Shown here: positions 52,157 through 60,959 of the stretch, one piece after another
How positions within the stretch are numbered: position 1 is the stretch's first letter
Layout: each line of letters begins with the position of its first letter
Assembly (NCBI GenBank): GCA_963663665.2
Contig: CAXXKP010000001.1
Span: 868,001-932,000 of the forward strand
Length of the DNA: 64,000 nt
Direction: 5' to 3'
Origin: SABI01 sp963663665
GTDB taxonomy: Bacteria > Spirochaetota > Spirochaetia > Sphaerochaetales > Sphaerochaetaceae
The notes under the pieces: generated by a model
Databases searched by the model: none
What the model was told of the DNA's origin: nothing
What the model saw: only the letters and a program-made list of their open reading frames with translations
Program-made: the position numbers and the translations under genes

Positions 52157-54385
52157 TCATTTTTTTGAAACAACACTGATACAATTATGAATCTCTACCA
52201 GATAGTTGTTTTCCCTCTGGCTTATTTCATACTTATCATTGCGAGTACATCCTTGGCAAGAAAGGCCAAGAACATCGTATCGATAACAACTTCTACTTAT
52301 AAACAAAGGAAGTGAGAAATCCTTTTCTACTTCACTCATATATATTGGATAATGAGATGTGTCAGGTTTCTGTTTCTCAATCCAATAATAACCACCAATA
52401 AGATTTTGAAGAGAGGAATATGCTAGCTGAGCACTTTCTCTATTGGCAATATAAAAATAGACATCAATGAATGTTTCTATATGGCTATAAGGCTTTAACC
52501 ACTGAATGTGGCTTATATTATTTACCCCAATCACAACAGGTTGTTTGATGAGGTTTAATATCTCGTCTAACTGTTGTATTAACTCTTTTTCATTGAAAAA
52601 AACAGCAGGCAGAGGGATGTAGACCTTTTGTTCAATAATTGAAAAAACATCACCTATATTTTTCCCTTCTTTTAGTAATTTCAATGATTTTCCTAAGTCA
52701 GAATATGGGAGATTCCTTGAATTTGGAGGGCTTATGAGGCTTCGCTTTGGCATCTTTATTCCAATAGGGGATACTTCATCCAGGAGCATTGAAGGTGCTT
52801 GTATACTCTTTGCAATAAAATCTTCTAGAAATTCGTAATAGGATCGGCGTACTTCCTTTAAAGCGGAAAGTGGTATAAATATTTTAGATAGAGGGAGTGT
52901 AATATTATTTTTAATAATAATATTTGAAGCGATCACTTTCTCATGTAGTCCTGTTGTAAAGATTGTCTCTATGTTTTGGGAGAGTTGTTGTTCCTTTCTT
53001 GCTTCATTGATATCAATAGAATAAGATTGCTTAGTGTCACCATTAAGCCAAGCAGGAAGATCTGAGGAGGATATAGTAAGTTTCTGATAATCTAAAGTAA
53101 GGGTAATGGTGATAGGATAGCGATATGCAAGATAATGTGTTTCATCTATTTTAGCATTTGTAGCATTATGGAGAGAGATTCTTCTCAACTCAAATGGAAA
53201 AGTAAGTGGGAAAATGCCTGGTATTTCAATATACCCATATTCTCCTTTTCTAATTGAATTACAAGAATCGAGAGATCTGTCTAATATCTCTCGTGCACTA
53301 AATTTGATGGGTTCTTCTCTCTTTCCTCTTGTCGTATAGGTGATAAGAAGGCCATCACGTACAGATATTTCTTGTTCAGCTTTAATAAGGTAATACCCTT
53401 TAAATTCCTTAGATTCTTCAATAACTGATCCAACGAGCACTCCATAATGCCCTGGGTAGGTTGTTGTGATTAAAGATGGAGTTGTCCGAATACTGCTTAC
53501 TTTTGTTTTATCATACCCTGATAACCAGCCTCCACTTTGAATCCTTGCAAAAGAGGTGTCCATCTCATCCTTAATAGTTTCTATTTTGTTCTCATCTTTT
53601 TCCCCATCTATTAACATTCGGTAATATTGAGCAGATAGGGCCACATATTCAGGACTTTTCATTCTCCCTTCGACTTTAAGAGAATCAATTCCAATATTAA
53701 TGAGTTGTTGTATGACGTCTCTTGGTGAGCTTAGGTCCTTCATAGAGAAAAAATAACCTTGTGTTTCTTCTCCCTCTTGGTCACGAGTAAACCATGAGCG
53801 ACATATCTGTGCACATTCACCTTTATTAGCACTTCTCTCTGTAAGTGTACTACTTGCCATACAGAGACCACTAAAACCATAACACATCGCTCCATGGATG
53901 AACACTTTTAAAGAGACTTCAGGGCAATAATTTCTAATATACTTAATTTCATCGAGAGTAAGCTCTCTTGCTAATACCACACGAGAAAAACCTAGATCTA
54001 CCAATGCATTTACCCCGTTCACACTATGAACAGCAAGCTGTGTACTTGCATGAAGTGGAATGGTTGGGAAATTATTGTGAATAATAGATGCGAGACCAAG
54101 ATCTTGTACTATGATAGCGTCAACTTGAAGTAGTTCTAGATTTTTAATTATAGGGATCAATTCGGCTATTTCTTGATCATCTAACAATGTATTTATTGTG
54201 ATATAAAATTTCTTATGTAATTCTAGGGAGAGAGTTTTAAGTTTAGCAACTTCATCTAACGTGAAGTTCTGTGCACCTTTACGTGCACTAAATGAGGTAA
54301 GGCCAAGATAGACCGCATCTGCACCATGAAGATAGGCTTGTATTGCAGAAGCAAAGGATCCAGCAGGTAGGGTTAGTTCAATCAT
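52157..54385 (-). CDS. U32-family protein, 23S rRNA hydroxylase RlhA-like
   Basis: A 742-residue cytoplasmic protein. The U32 domain is at about 1-330: YLHGADAVYLGLTSFSARKG, VDAIIVQDLGLASII, FIHGAMCYGFSGLCMAS, NKGECAQICRSWF, and the family signature VEGRMKSPEYVALSAQYYRM. The middle and C-terminal parts match the collagenase-associated extension (DUF3656 type) of RlhA/YdcP, with more cysteines at the end (CYRYDVLGLSCQGCTRND) that may bind an Fe-S cluster. E. coli RlhA (653 residues) hydroxylates C2501 of 23S rRNA; peptidase activity is doubtful. No good SD is seen. Confidence 0.85.
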   Translation of the reverse strand: MIELTLPAGSFASAIQAYLHGADAVYLGLTSFSARKGAQNFTLDEVAKLKTLSLELHKKFYITINTLLDDQEIAELIPIIKNLELLQVDAIIVQDLGLASIIHNNFPTIPLHASTQLAVHSVNGVNALVDLGFSRVVLARELTLDEIKYIRNYCPEVSLKVFIHGAMCYGFSGLCMASSTLTERSANKGECAQICRSWFTRDQEGEETQGYFFSMKDLSSPRDVIQQLINIGIDSLKVEGRMKSPEYVALSAQYYRMLIDGEKDENKIETIKDEMDTSFARIQSGGWLSGYDKTKVSSIRTTPSLITTTYPGHYGVLVGSVIEESKEFKGYYLIKAEQEISVRDGLLITYTTRGKREEPIKFSAREILDRSLDSCNSIRKGEYGYIEIPGIFPLTFPFELRRISLHNATNAKIDETHYLAYRYPITITLTLDYQKLTISSSDLPAWLNGDTKQSYSIDINEARKEQQLSQNIETIFTTGLHEKVIASNIIIKNNITLPLSKIFIPLSALKEVRRSYYEFLEDFIAKSIQAPSMLLDEVSPIGIKMPKRSLISPPNSRNLPYSDLGKSLKLLKEGKNIGDVFSIIEQKVYIPLPAVFFNEKELIQQLDEILNLIKQPVVIGVNNISHIQWLKPYSHIETFIDVYFYIANRESAQLAYSSLQNLIGGYYWIEKQKPDTSHYPIYMSEVEKDFSLPLFISRSCYRYDVLGLSCQGCTRNDKYEISQRENNYLVEIHNCISVVSKK

Positions 54386-55082
54386 CTCGTTTATTATTTA
54401 ATTCCTTTAAGATTTCACTGTGTTTCGATTCGTTGAAAGGATAGAATAGCATAGGAATGATTTCAATAGTAGAGGCAACAAAATGGAGAAAAGATATGAT
54501 GCTGTTAAAGAAGAGGGTGGATGTTAATCCCTTCAAAGATGATCTGTTTGTGAGTTTTATCTATTATTGGATTGAACACCTTATTCAATAAATTATCTTT
54601 TGCATAATAGGTAAATGTGGAAAGTTTTGCCTCTGTCTCCCTATTAACAGAAGCTCCACTAATGATTAAACGTGTGAAAGGTTTATTGCGTAATTACATA
54701 GTAAAAACATTTCGACTTGTTGCACGGTTTTTTCTAACCAGATTATCCGATTCTGTATGCTATGTTTCCATTCGTTTTCCCTTATACGATTGACCTTTGT
54801 GCAGGTTGAAAAGGGATTATTTCTTCTTTGAAAAACCGCTATTTCAATTCATTTTGGAGCAAATAAAAGTAGTGTGTCATGAATAAGTTATGGGGAAAAA
54901 TAGTGGTTTTTGTATTAGTAGAATAGACAGAGAATTCGAGAAAAATATTCTAATCCCTATTAATCTTTTAGGCAAAAAAATACTCATAAAAGGTATCTTG
55001 CTTAAAGTAAGAAAAACAGATATTCTTCCTCAATATTTTATCATTACACAGACAATATGTGCATTGATGTGAAGGAGCACCA
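54386..55082 (+). promoter_or_regulatory. Gap upstream of pckG with a likely promoter
   Basis: About 700 bases without a convincing gene. A 60-codon frame at 54890 has no SD and no recognisable features. The probable pckG promoter is TTGCTT (54998-55003), a 17-base spacer, and TATTCT (55021-55026). The long AT-rich remainder shows no hairpin or known RNA that I could recognise. Confidence 0.45.
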
Positions 55083-56909
55083 ATGAAATTCGAAGAACTT
55101 AAACATGCAGGATTAAGGAAATGGGTTGACGATGTCGTCGCACTTACCAAGCCAGTAAATGTTGTAATCGCTGATGGTAGTAAAGCTCAATATGACCTAT
55201 TGGTAAGCGAAATGGTTGACAGTGGACTTGCTATCAAATTGAATGAGGAAAAGAAGCCAGGTGGCATCGCTTTTTTCTCTGACCCTAGTGATGTTGCACG
55301 TGTAGAGAATAGAACGTATATTGCAAGTACAACAAAAGAAGCTGCAGGCCCAACTAACAACTGGATTAATCCAGTAGAGTTAAAAGAGACTATGACCAGT
55401 TTGTACGATGGATGTATGAAGGGAAGAACTTTGTATGTGATTCCATTTTCAATGGGACCTGTAGGATCGAATATTGCCAAGATTGGTGTTGAAATCACAG
55501 ATAGCCCATACGTTGTTGCTAATATGATGATTATGACCCGAGTTGGAATACCTGTTCTTGAAGTCCTTGGTAGTGATGGGGAATATATCCAATGTCTTCA
55601 TAGTGTTGGTAAACCATTAGGAGATGGTGAAAGTGATGAAGGTAAATGGCCTTGTGCTCCACTAGACAAGAAATATATATCTCATTTCCCAGAAACCCGA
55701 CAAATTTGGTCGTATGGCTCTGGGTACGGTGGTAATGCTCTTCTTGGGAAGAAATGTTTAGCATTACGTATTGCTTCAGTTGTCGCTCGTGACGAGGGTT
55801 GGCTGGCAGAACACATGCTTATTTTGAAAATTACTAGCCCAGAAGGGAAGAAGAAATATGTTGCAGCAGCTTTCCCTTCAGCTTGTGGAAAGACCAATTT
55901 GGCTATGCTTGTCCCAACTATCAAAGGGTGGAAAGTTGAGACAATTGGTGATGATATTGCTTGGATGAAGTTTGGTTCTGATGGAAAGCTTTATGCTATT
56001 AACCCAGAAGCTGGTTTCTTCGGTGTAGCCCCTGGAACTAGTTTAGAGAGCAACCCTAATGCAATGCATTCATTAAAAGAAAATTCAATTTTCACAAACT
56101 GTGCTGTCACAGAAGACAATGATGTATGGTGGGAAGGTATTGGATATGATGCCCCTAGCGAACTTATTGATTGGAAAATGAACAAATGGAAACAAGATAA
56201 GGGAAATAAAGAACAAGCTCCTGCTTCTCATCCAAATGCTCGTTTTACTGCTCCTGCTAGCCAATGTCCTAGTATTGCTAGTGAGTGGGAAGATCCAAAA
56301 GGAGTGCCGATAGATGCAATTCTTTTCGGTGGTAGAAGACCACACACAGTTCCTCTCGTACACCAGGCAAGAGATTGGAATCATGGTGTATTCTTAGGTT
56401 CAATTGTTGGTTCAGAAATCACAGCAGCAGCTTTAGACTTAAAAGCTGGAACAATCAGACGTGACCCATTTGCAATGCTTCCTTTCTGTGGCTATCACAT
56501 GGGTGAATATTTCCAACATTGGATTAATATTGGAAAAACTCATGATAAAGAGAATCTTCCTAAGATTTTCTATGTTAACTGGTTTAGAAAAACTGATAGC
56601 GGTAAATGGTTATGGCCCGGGTTTGGAGAGAATTCACGTGTTCTTAAATGGGTGTTTGAAGCTTGTAATGGAACAGCTAAAACACAAGATACTCCAATTG
56701 GTCTCATGCCTACTATTGATGCAATTGATAGGCCGGAGGGTGTTAGTGATGAGGACATGGCAGAACTTCTTAAAGTTGATGTAAAAGGTTGGCTCGACGA
56801 AGTAAGTGATATCAGAGCAAATCATTATCCAAAATTTGGTACCAAACTTCCAACTGAATTGGCTCATATGCTCGATGTCATGGAAAGCAATCTTACATCA
56901 GCAAAATAA
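55083..56909 (+). CDS. pckG: Phosphoenolpyruvate carboxykinase (GTP)
   Basis: Interconverts oxaloacetate and PEP with GTP/GDP; in fermenting bacteria it often runs in the CO2-fixing direction. It has 608 residues, normal for the GTP class. The P-loop is FPSACGKTNLAMLVPT, the metal-binding segment ETIGDDIAWMKFG, and the active site MLPFCGYHMGEYFQHW. The GTP-class signature RFTAPASQCPSIASEWEDP and FGGRRPHTVPLVHQARDW is clear. A gaaggag SD precedes the ATG. It is a single gene ended by a strong terminator. Confidence 0.97.
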   Translation: MKFEELKHAGLRKWVDDVVALTKPVNVVIADGSKAQYDLLVSEMVDSGLAIKLNEEKKPGGIAFFSDPSDVARVENRTYIASTTKEAAGPTNNWINPVELKETMTSLYDGCMKGRTLYVIPFSMGPVGSNIAKIGVEITDSPYVVANMMIMTRVGIPVLEVLGSDGEYIQCLHSVGKPLGDGESDEGKWPCAPLDKKYISHFPETRQIWSYGSGYGGNALLGKKCLALRIASVVARDEGWLAEHMLILKITSPEGKKKYVAAAFPSACGKTNLAMLVPTIKGWKVETIGDDIAWMKFGSDGKLYAINPEAGFFGVAPGTSLESNPNAMHSLKENSIFTNCAVTEDNDVWWEGIGYDAPSELIDWKMNKWKQDKGNKEQAPASHPNARFTAPASQCPSIASEWEDPKGVPIDAILFGGRRPHTVPLVHQARDWNHGVFLGSIVGSEITAAALDLKAGTIRRDPFAMLPFCGYHMGEYFQHWINIGKTHDKENLPKIFYVNWFRKTDSGKWLWPGFGENSRVLKWVFEACNGTAKTQDTPIGLMPTIDAIDRPEGVSDEDMAELLKVDVKGWLDEVSDIRANHYPKFGTKLPTELAHMLDVMESNLTSAK

Positions 56910-56935
56910 AGTAATAAAGATTTTCTAGATTACAG

Positions 56936-56959
56936 CCCTACCGGTTCATTCCGGTAGGG
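56936..56959 (+). terminator. Rho-independent terminator of pckG
   Basis: Perfect nine-base GC-rich stem ccctaccgg / ccggtaggg with loop ttcatt, followed by tcttttt. Confidence 0.92.
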
Positions 56960-56990
56960 TCTTTTTCTCCCTAATATGAACATTCTCGTG

Positions 56991-56996
56991 TATACT
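56991..56996 (+). promoter_or_regulatory. -10 box of the WYL regulator gene (leaderless arrangement)
   Basis: TATACT whose expected start point is exactly the A of ATG 57003. No SD is present and the -35 region is poor. Confidence 0.45.
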
Positions 56997-57002
56997 ACCT
57001 TT

Positions 57003-57953
57003 ATGAGCCAATTTGAAAGAATTTACTATATCGATAAAGCTATTCATGAAAAGGGATCAGTGACAACAAGAGAAGTTGCTACTCGTTTTGGTAATAGTGA
57101 ACGGCAAATTAAACGAGATATCGAGTATATGAGAGAAAGAGTTGACATGCCTCTTATATATGATTATGAGAAAAGAGGGTATTGTTATGAAAAAGAATAT
57201 AGCCTTCTACGTTATAGTGATGAGAAAGCGCTAATTTTCTTCTCCCTTTTAAGATCAATATTACACAATAAGGAGATGCTTCCGCTTGTTGATGTTGAGG
57301 CTCTAAAAATAGTTGAGTCTTCTATGAGCAGTGATTATCGTGATATTAGCAATAAAATAACCTATACCACAACTATTGCAGATCCTCCCAATTATACCAT
57401 ATTCAGTCAGTGTTGTTCTGCATTGAAAGATAATGTTGCAATTACCATCGCATACCTAGATTCGCAAAATAACCCTTCTATGAGGACAGTGGAACCGCTC
57501 CATCTCATTTCTTATTCTAATAAATGGTATATGGTTGCATGGGATCTTACAAAGCAAGATTTACGAAGTTTTCATCTTGGTAGAATTCAAAGTATTATGC
57601 AAACTAATCTTCCTATTGTTAATAGAGACCTTGATCAGCGGGTTGCTTCATATATGTCAGCTGGTTTTGGTATATTCAATGGTGAAGAGACATTTAATGT
57701 CACTATCGAAGTCTATTCTCCTGCTTCTCATGCTGTGAGGCAACAGGTGTGGCATGCGAAACAACGTCTTACCACACGGATTGATGAGAGGGGAGAGTTG
57801 GTAGTAGTCTTAGAAGTCCCAACCACTCACTATAATGAAATACTCTCTAAGATACTCTCTTTTGGTTCATTAGCTAAGCCTCTTTATCCAGATGAGTTTG
57901 TCGCATTGTGGAAGGAGAAAGTGAGCGATCTTGCTCAACTTGCTGAAAGTTGA
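57003..57953 (+). CDS. WYL-domain transcriptional regulator
   Basis: A 316-residue regulator with an N-terminal HTH_11 winged helix (YYIDKAIHEKGSVTTREVAT, GNSERQIKRDIEYMRERV) and a WYL sensing domain with HLISYSNKWYMVAWDLT, where the W-Y-[LM] motif is conserved. A C-terminal WCX-like part follows. ATG 57003 is chosen over 56976 because the -10 box places transcription start there. It overlaps the convergent reductase gene by 19 bases. Its target is unknown; such proteins often sense nucleotides or nucleic acids. Confidence 0.88.
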   Translation: MSQFERIYYIDKAIHEKGSVTTREVATRFGNSERQIKRDIEYMRERVDMPLIYDYEKRGYCYEKEYSLLRYSDEKALIFFSLLRSILHNKEMLPLVDVEALKIVESSMSSDYRDISNKITYTTTIADPPNYTIFSQCCSALKDNVAITIAYLDSQNNPSMRTVEPLHLISYSNKWYMVAWDLTKQDLRSFHLGRIQSIMQTNLPIVNRDLDQRVASYMSAGFGIFNGEETFNVTIEVYSPASHAVRQQVWHAKQRLTTRIDERGELVVVLEVPTTHYNEILSKILSFGSLAKPLYPDEFVALWKEKVSDLAQLAES

Positions 57954-58864
57954 TGGATCGAATCTATCCCAGATAATAAGAGCCCCAATGTATCTATAAG
58001 TGGTGTATTTATATTATGTTTTCTTGCAAGATTGCTTGCTGTAATACAAAACCATTTGTTCTCACTCACTCTACCAGCTTCAATATCTTGAAGCATACTC
58101 GTTTTTCCCTCTTTCTCTAAGGATGAGAAAATTTTCTGGTAATGGGTTATATACGAATCATCAAGACCAATAACTCCAACCTCTTTTGCCAATGCTATTA
58201 CCTCTTTTTGTGTCTCGATGATAAGCTGCTTAATCTCTGGGATTCCAACACATGCTCCATAATTAGCTCTTGTGATAGCACTAATTGTGTTTATACTCAC
58301 ATTTACCATATATTTTGCCCACATTTCCCTCTGAATAGAATCAGCAATACGATATGTAATTTGTGCTTTTTCAAAGAGGGCACCTATTTCAAGGATTCTC
58401 TCACTTTTTGTATTATCTTTTTCTCCCATAATAATGATTCCTTCAGTTGAGAAATCTATTCTATTTTTCACCCGGGTCGAATCGATTGCAGTCGCAAATG
58501 AGTACAGGATATGTGTTTGAGGGAAATATTTTTCTAATACTTGTTCACTATCTATTCCATTCAAGAGTGAAATAATGGTCGTTTTGTCACCTACACAGTT
58601 CTTTATTAATGGTAAGACCTCTTCAAGTTGGTTGTTCTTTGTAGCGATAATAATGAGGTCGCTTGCCTTTGTTATATCATCAGGGCTTAGATATGTGAAA
58701 TCTCTTTTGTCTCCATTAAGAAATACTCCTTCGTTTTGATAGCGAGTTTTTCTACTCTGGTCAACAATAATTGAAACTTGGTTTTTTCCAAGGTAAGTAT
58801 CCAATCTATTTGCATAGATTGCTCCAACAGCTCCGAGGCCTACAATTGAAATATTCTTAAGCAT
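57935..58864 (-). CDS. 2-dehydropantoate 2-reductase-like (PanE/ApbA family)
   Basis: A 309-residue NADP-dependent reductase. The Rossmann motif is SIVGLGAVGAIYANRLD, followed by LIIIATKNNQLEEVLPLI and LLNGIDSEQVLEKYFP. The catalytic Lys is in REMWAKYMVNVSINTISA. PanE makes pantoate for CoA; some homologues reduce other 2-oxoacids, and the family is promiscuous, so the pantoate role is likely but not certain. It has an aaaggag SD and shares an operon with the M20 peptidase gene upstream. Confidence 0.85.
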   Translation of the reverse strand: MLKNISIVGLGAVGAIYANRLDTYLGKNQVSIIVDQSRKTRYQNEGVFLNGDKRDFTYLSPDDITKASDLIIIATKNNQLEEVLPLIKNCVGDKTTIISLLNGIDSEQVLEKYFPQTHILYSFATAIDSTRVKNRIDFSTEGIIIMGEKDNTKSERILEIGALFEKAQITYRIADSIQREMWAKYMVNVSINTISAITRANYGACVGIPEIKQLIIETQKEVIALAKEVGVIGLDDSYITHYQKIFSSLEKEGKTSMLQDIEAGRVSENKWFCITASNLARKHNINTPLIDTLGLLLSGIDSIHQLSAS

Positions 58865-58870
58865 GTTTGT

Positions 58871-59968
58871 CTACATCTCCTTTCTAGCTAGAGCAATAAT
58901 CACTTCATGAAGAGTTGAGAAAGCTTCTATTGGAATTGATTCTTCAACACTATGAGCTTTTGTATACCCACTCGCAAGAGTGATTGCATCTAGTCCAAAA
59001 CCTCGAAGGATGTTGGTATCGGATCCCCCACCAGTAGATTCTCCAATACAAGAGATTCTGAGTTCCTTACAGATTTTAACGAATTTCTTTAATGCAGGGT
59101 CTGTTTCTTCGAGTGTATAAGGTGGATATTTTAATTCACTTTCTAAGGAGTAAGAGCCACCAATAGCACCAACTGCTTTGATGCAACACATTTCTAGGTG
59201 TGCTAGATGCCTATAGCATCTTTCCTGAGTATTACTCCTTACTTCGAGGTGAATCTCGCAATGGTCTGCTACAATATTTGTAGCACTTCCTCCCATAATA
59301 GTTCCAATATTTGCAGTTGTTGTTTTGTCAATTCTGAGGAGTTTCATTTGGTCTATTGCACGAGATGCTAAAGAGATAGCACTTATCCCAATTTCAGGAT
59401 TAAATCCTGCGTGAGCGGCCTTCCCTCTGAAGGTAATAATAGCATCTAATTTAGCAGGAGAGTGGGTAACATAGTTGCCTACAGCTTGCTGTGCATCGAG
59501 AACATATACTTCCTTAATTGGAGGAAGGAGCGATTTGTCTAGATGTCTCACACCTTCTAATCCAATTTCCTCTTCAACACTAAAAAGAAGTACTAGGGGA
59601 GAAGTCGAAATGGAATGAGATACGATCTCTTCAATGGCAATAAGGAGTGATGCTACGGCAGCTTTATCATCAGCTCCTAAGGCTGTTTTACCATCAGTGT
59701 AGATTCTTTTCTCATCTTTGATGGGATTCACATTCACAGCATTGGGGACTGTATCAAGATGACATGAGAAAAGGATTGCTTCCTCAGAATATTCTTTCGA
59801 TGGGTAAGCGATAATATTTCCATAGCTATCTACTTTTGTTGAAATAGCACATTTTTTTAAATAATTAAGGATGTATTCTCGAATCATGTACTCATGACGG
59901 GAAGGAGAATTTATTGCAACAAGCTCTAAAAAAAGGTTTATCGCTTTTTCTTGGGTTACGGTATCCAT
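58871..59968 (-). CDS. M20-family metallopeptidase
   Basis: A 365-residue zinc peptidase. Metal ligands are visible: His in LFSCHLDTVPN, Asp in TALGADDKAAVA, Glu-Glu in FSVEEEIGLEGV, and a late His in GYTKAHSVEESIP. The dimerisation domain lies between about 175 and 275 (GKAAHAGFNPEIG, MGGSATNIVADHCEIHLEVR). It resembles PepT-type tripeptidases and M20 aminoacylases of anaerobes. ATG follows aaaggaa. It starts seven bases from the PanE-like gene. Confidence 0.9.
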   Translation of the reverse strand: MDTVTQEKAINLFLELVAINSPSRHEYMIREYILNYLKKCAISTKVDSYGNIIAYPSKEYSEEAILFSCHLDTVPNAVNVNPIKDEKRIYTDGKTALGADDKAAVASLLIAIEEIVSHSISTSPLVLLFSVEEEIGLEGVRHLDKSLLPPIKEVYVLDAQQAVGNYVTHSPAKLDAIITFRGKAAHAGFNPEIGISAISLASRAIDQMKLLRIDKTTTANIGTIMGGSATNIVADHCEIHLEVRSNTQERCYRHLAHLEMCCIKAVGAIGGSYSLESELKYPPYTLEETDPALKKFVKICKELRISCIGESTGGGSDTNILRGFGLDAITLASGYTKAHSVEESIPIEAFSTLHEVIIALARKEM

Positions 59969-60067
59969 ACAGTATTCCTTTAATGTTGATCGTTTATCTG
60001 TAATAATAGCACACTCACCCCATTGTATTCCACTGATGCGGTTATTTCTGATATAGTCTTATATATG

Positions 60068-60073
60068 TATACC
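60068..60073 (+). promoter_or_regulatory. -10 box of the RNase D-like gene (leaderless arrangement)
   Basis: TATACC with the expected start point exactly on the A of ATG 60080. There is no SD upstream. The -35 region is weak (TTTCTG at 60045-60050). Confidence 0.45.
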
Positions 60074-60079
60074 TATTCT

Positions 60080-60952
60080 ATGATTGACAGTGATGAGAAA
60101 TTTACTCATCAAGCAGGGCTTTGGAAAGAAAAGAAAATAGCTTCTTTTGCTATTGATTTTGAGGGTGAGTTTAATCTACACATCTACGGCGAACATCTTT
60201 GTCTAATTCAACTTTTTGATGGGGAAGACTATTTCCTTATAGATCCATTTAAGGTTTCAATGGTTCTTCTTACTCCTTTCTTTACAGATCCTTCTATTGA
60301 AAAGGTTATGTTTGACGCATCAAGTGATGCATCGCTATTGTATAAACAATATGGCATTGAGATGGAAGGTGTGTATGATGTAGCCCTTGCTGCTTCTTTG
60401 ATAAATTTTAATGGGAATTTAAATGCTCTCATAACTAAAGTAACAGGGGGCGAGATGAGTAGTGGAAAGAAAGGATACCAGAAAGCTAATTGGCTTACAC
60501 GTCCTATCTCATCCCAATTAATTGAATACGCCCTTCATGATGTTGAGTACCTTTTTATTATCAAAAAATTTCTTGAAAAAGAAATTTCTAGTGTAGGAAA
60601 AACTGAGGAAGATAGAGAAATTCAAAAAAGTGCTGCTCGAGTAAAAAAACATGTTGTTCCTGGCTGGAAGAAACTTCCTGGCTTTAGGAATATGAATAAA
60701 GAGCAGATTATCTATCTTAAGTGGATATTCGATTCTCGGGATATGTTAGCAAAAGAGTTAAACCTTCCTGCATTCAGGGTGATGGATAAGAGACTCATCG
60801 TAGAATTAGCTAAAAATCCTATCTTTGATACCCAAGAACTAAGAAAAAAGATATCTCACTCAAATAAGAGAATTGAGTCCTCTTTATTATCGCTTCTCAT
60901 AGTAGGGTTAGAAGCTGCTAAAAAAGAGGTAGAAGAGAAGATTAAGAAGTAA
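60080..60952 (+). CDS. Ribonuclease D-like 3'-5' exonuclease with HRDC domain
   Basis: A 290-residue exonuclease. The DEDDy residues are Asp and Glu in FAIDFEGEF, Asp in MFDASSDASLL, and Tyr and Asp in YALHDVEYLF. An HRDC helical domain occupies about 200-285 (LKWIFDSRDMLAKELNLPAF, RVMDKRLIVELA). RNase D trims tRNA and other structured RNA 3' ends, which is relevant here because neither tRNA gene encodes CCA. ATG 60080 is used; the longer frame from 60023 lies upstream of the predicted start point. It is seven bases from the convergent xanthine dehydrogenase gene. Confidence 0.87.
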   Translation: MIDSDEKFTHQAGLWKEKKIASFAIDFEGEFNLHIYGEHLCLIQLFDGEDYFLIDPFKVSMVLLTPFFTDPSIEKVMFDASSDASLLYKQYGIEMEGVYDVALAASLINFNGNLNALITKVTGGEMSSGKKGYQKANWLTRPISSQLIEYALHDVEYLFIIKKFLEKEISSVGKTEEDREIQKSAARVKKHVVPGWKKLPGFRNMNKEQIIYLKWIFDSRDMLAKELNLPAFRVMDKRLIVELAKNPIFDTQELRKKISHSNKRIESSLLSLLIVGLEAAKKEVEEKIKK

Positions 60953-60959
60953 TATTTCT

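Noticed and set aside
54890..55072. A 60-codon frame upstream of pckG
   Set aside because: No SD, no recognisable sequence, and it covers the likely pckG promoter and leader.
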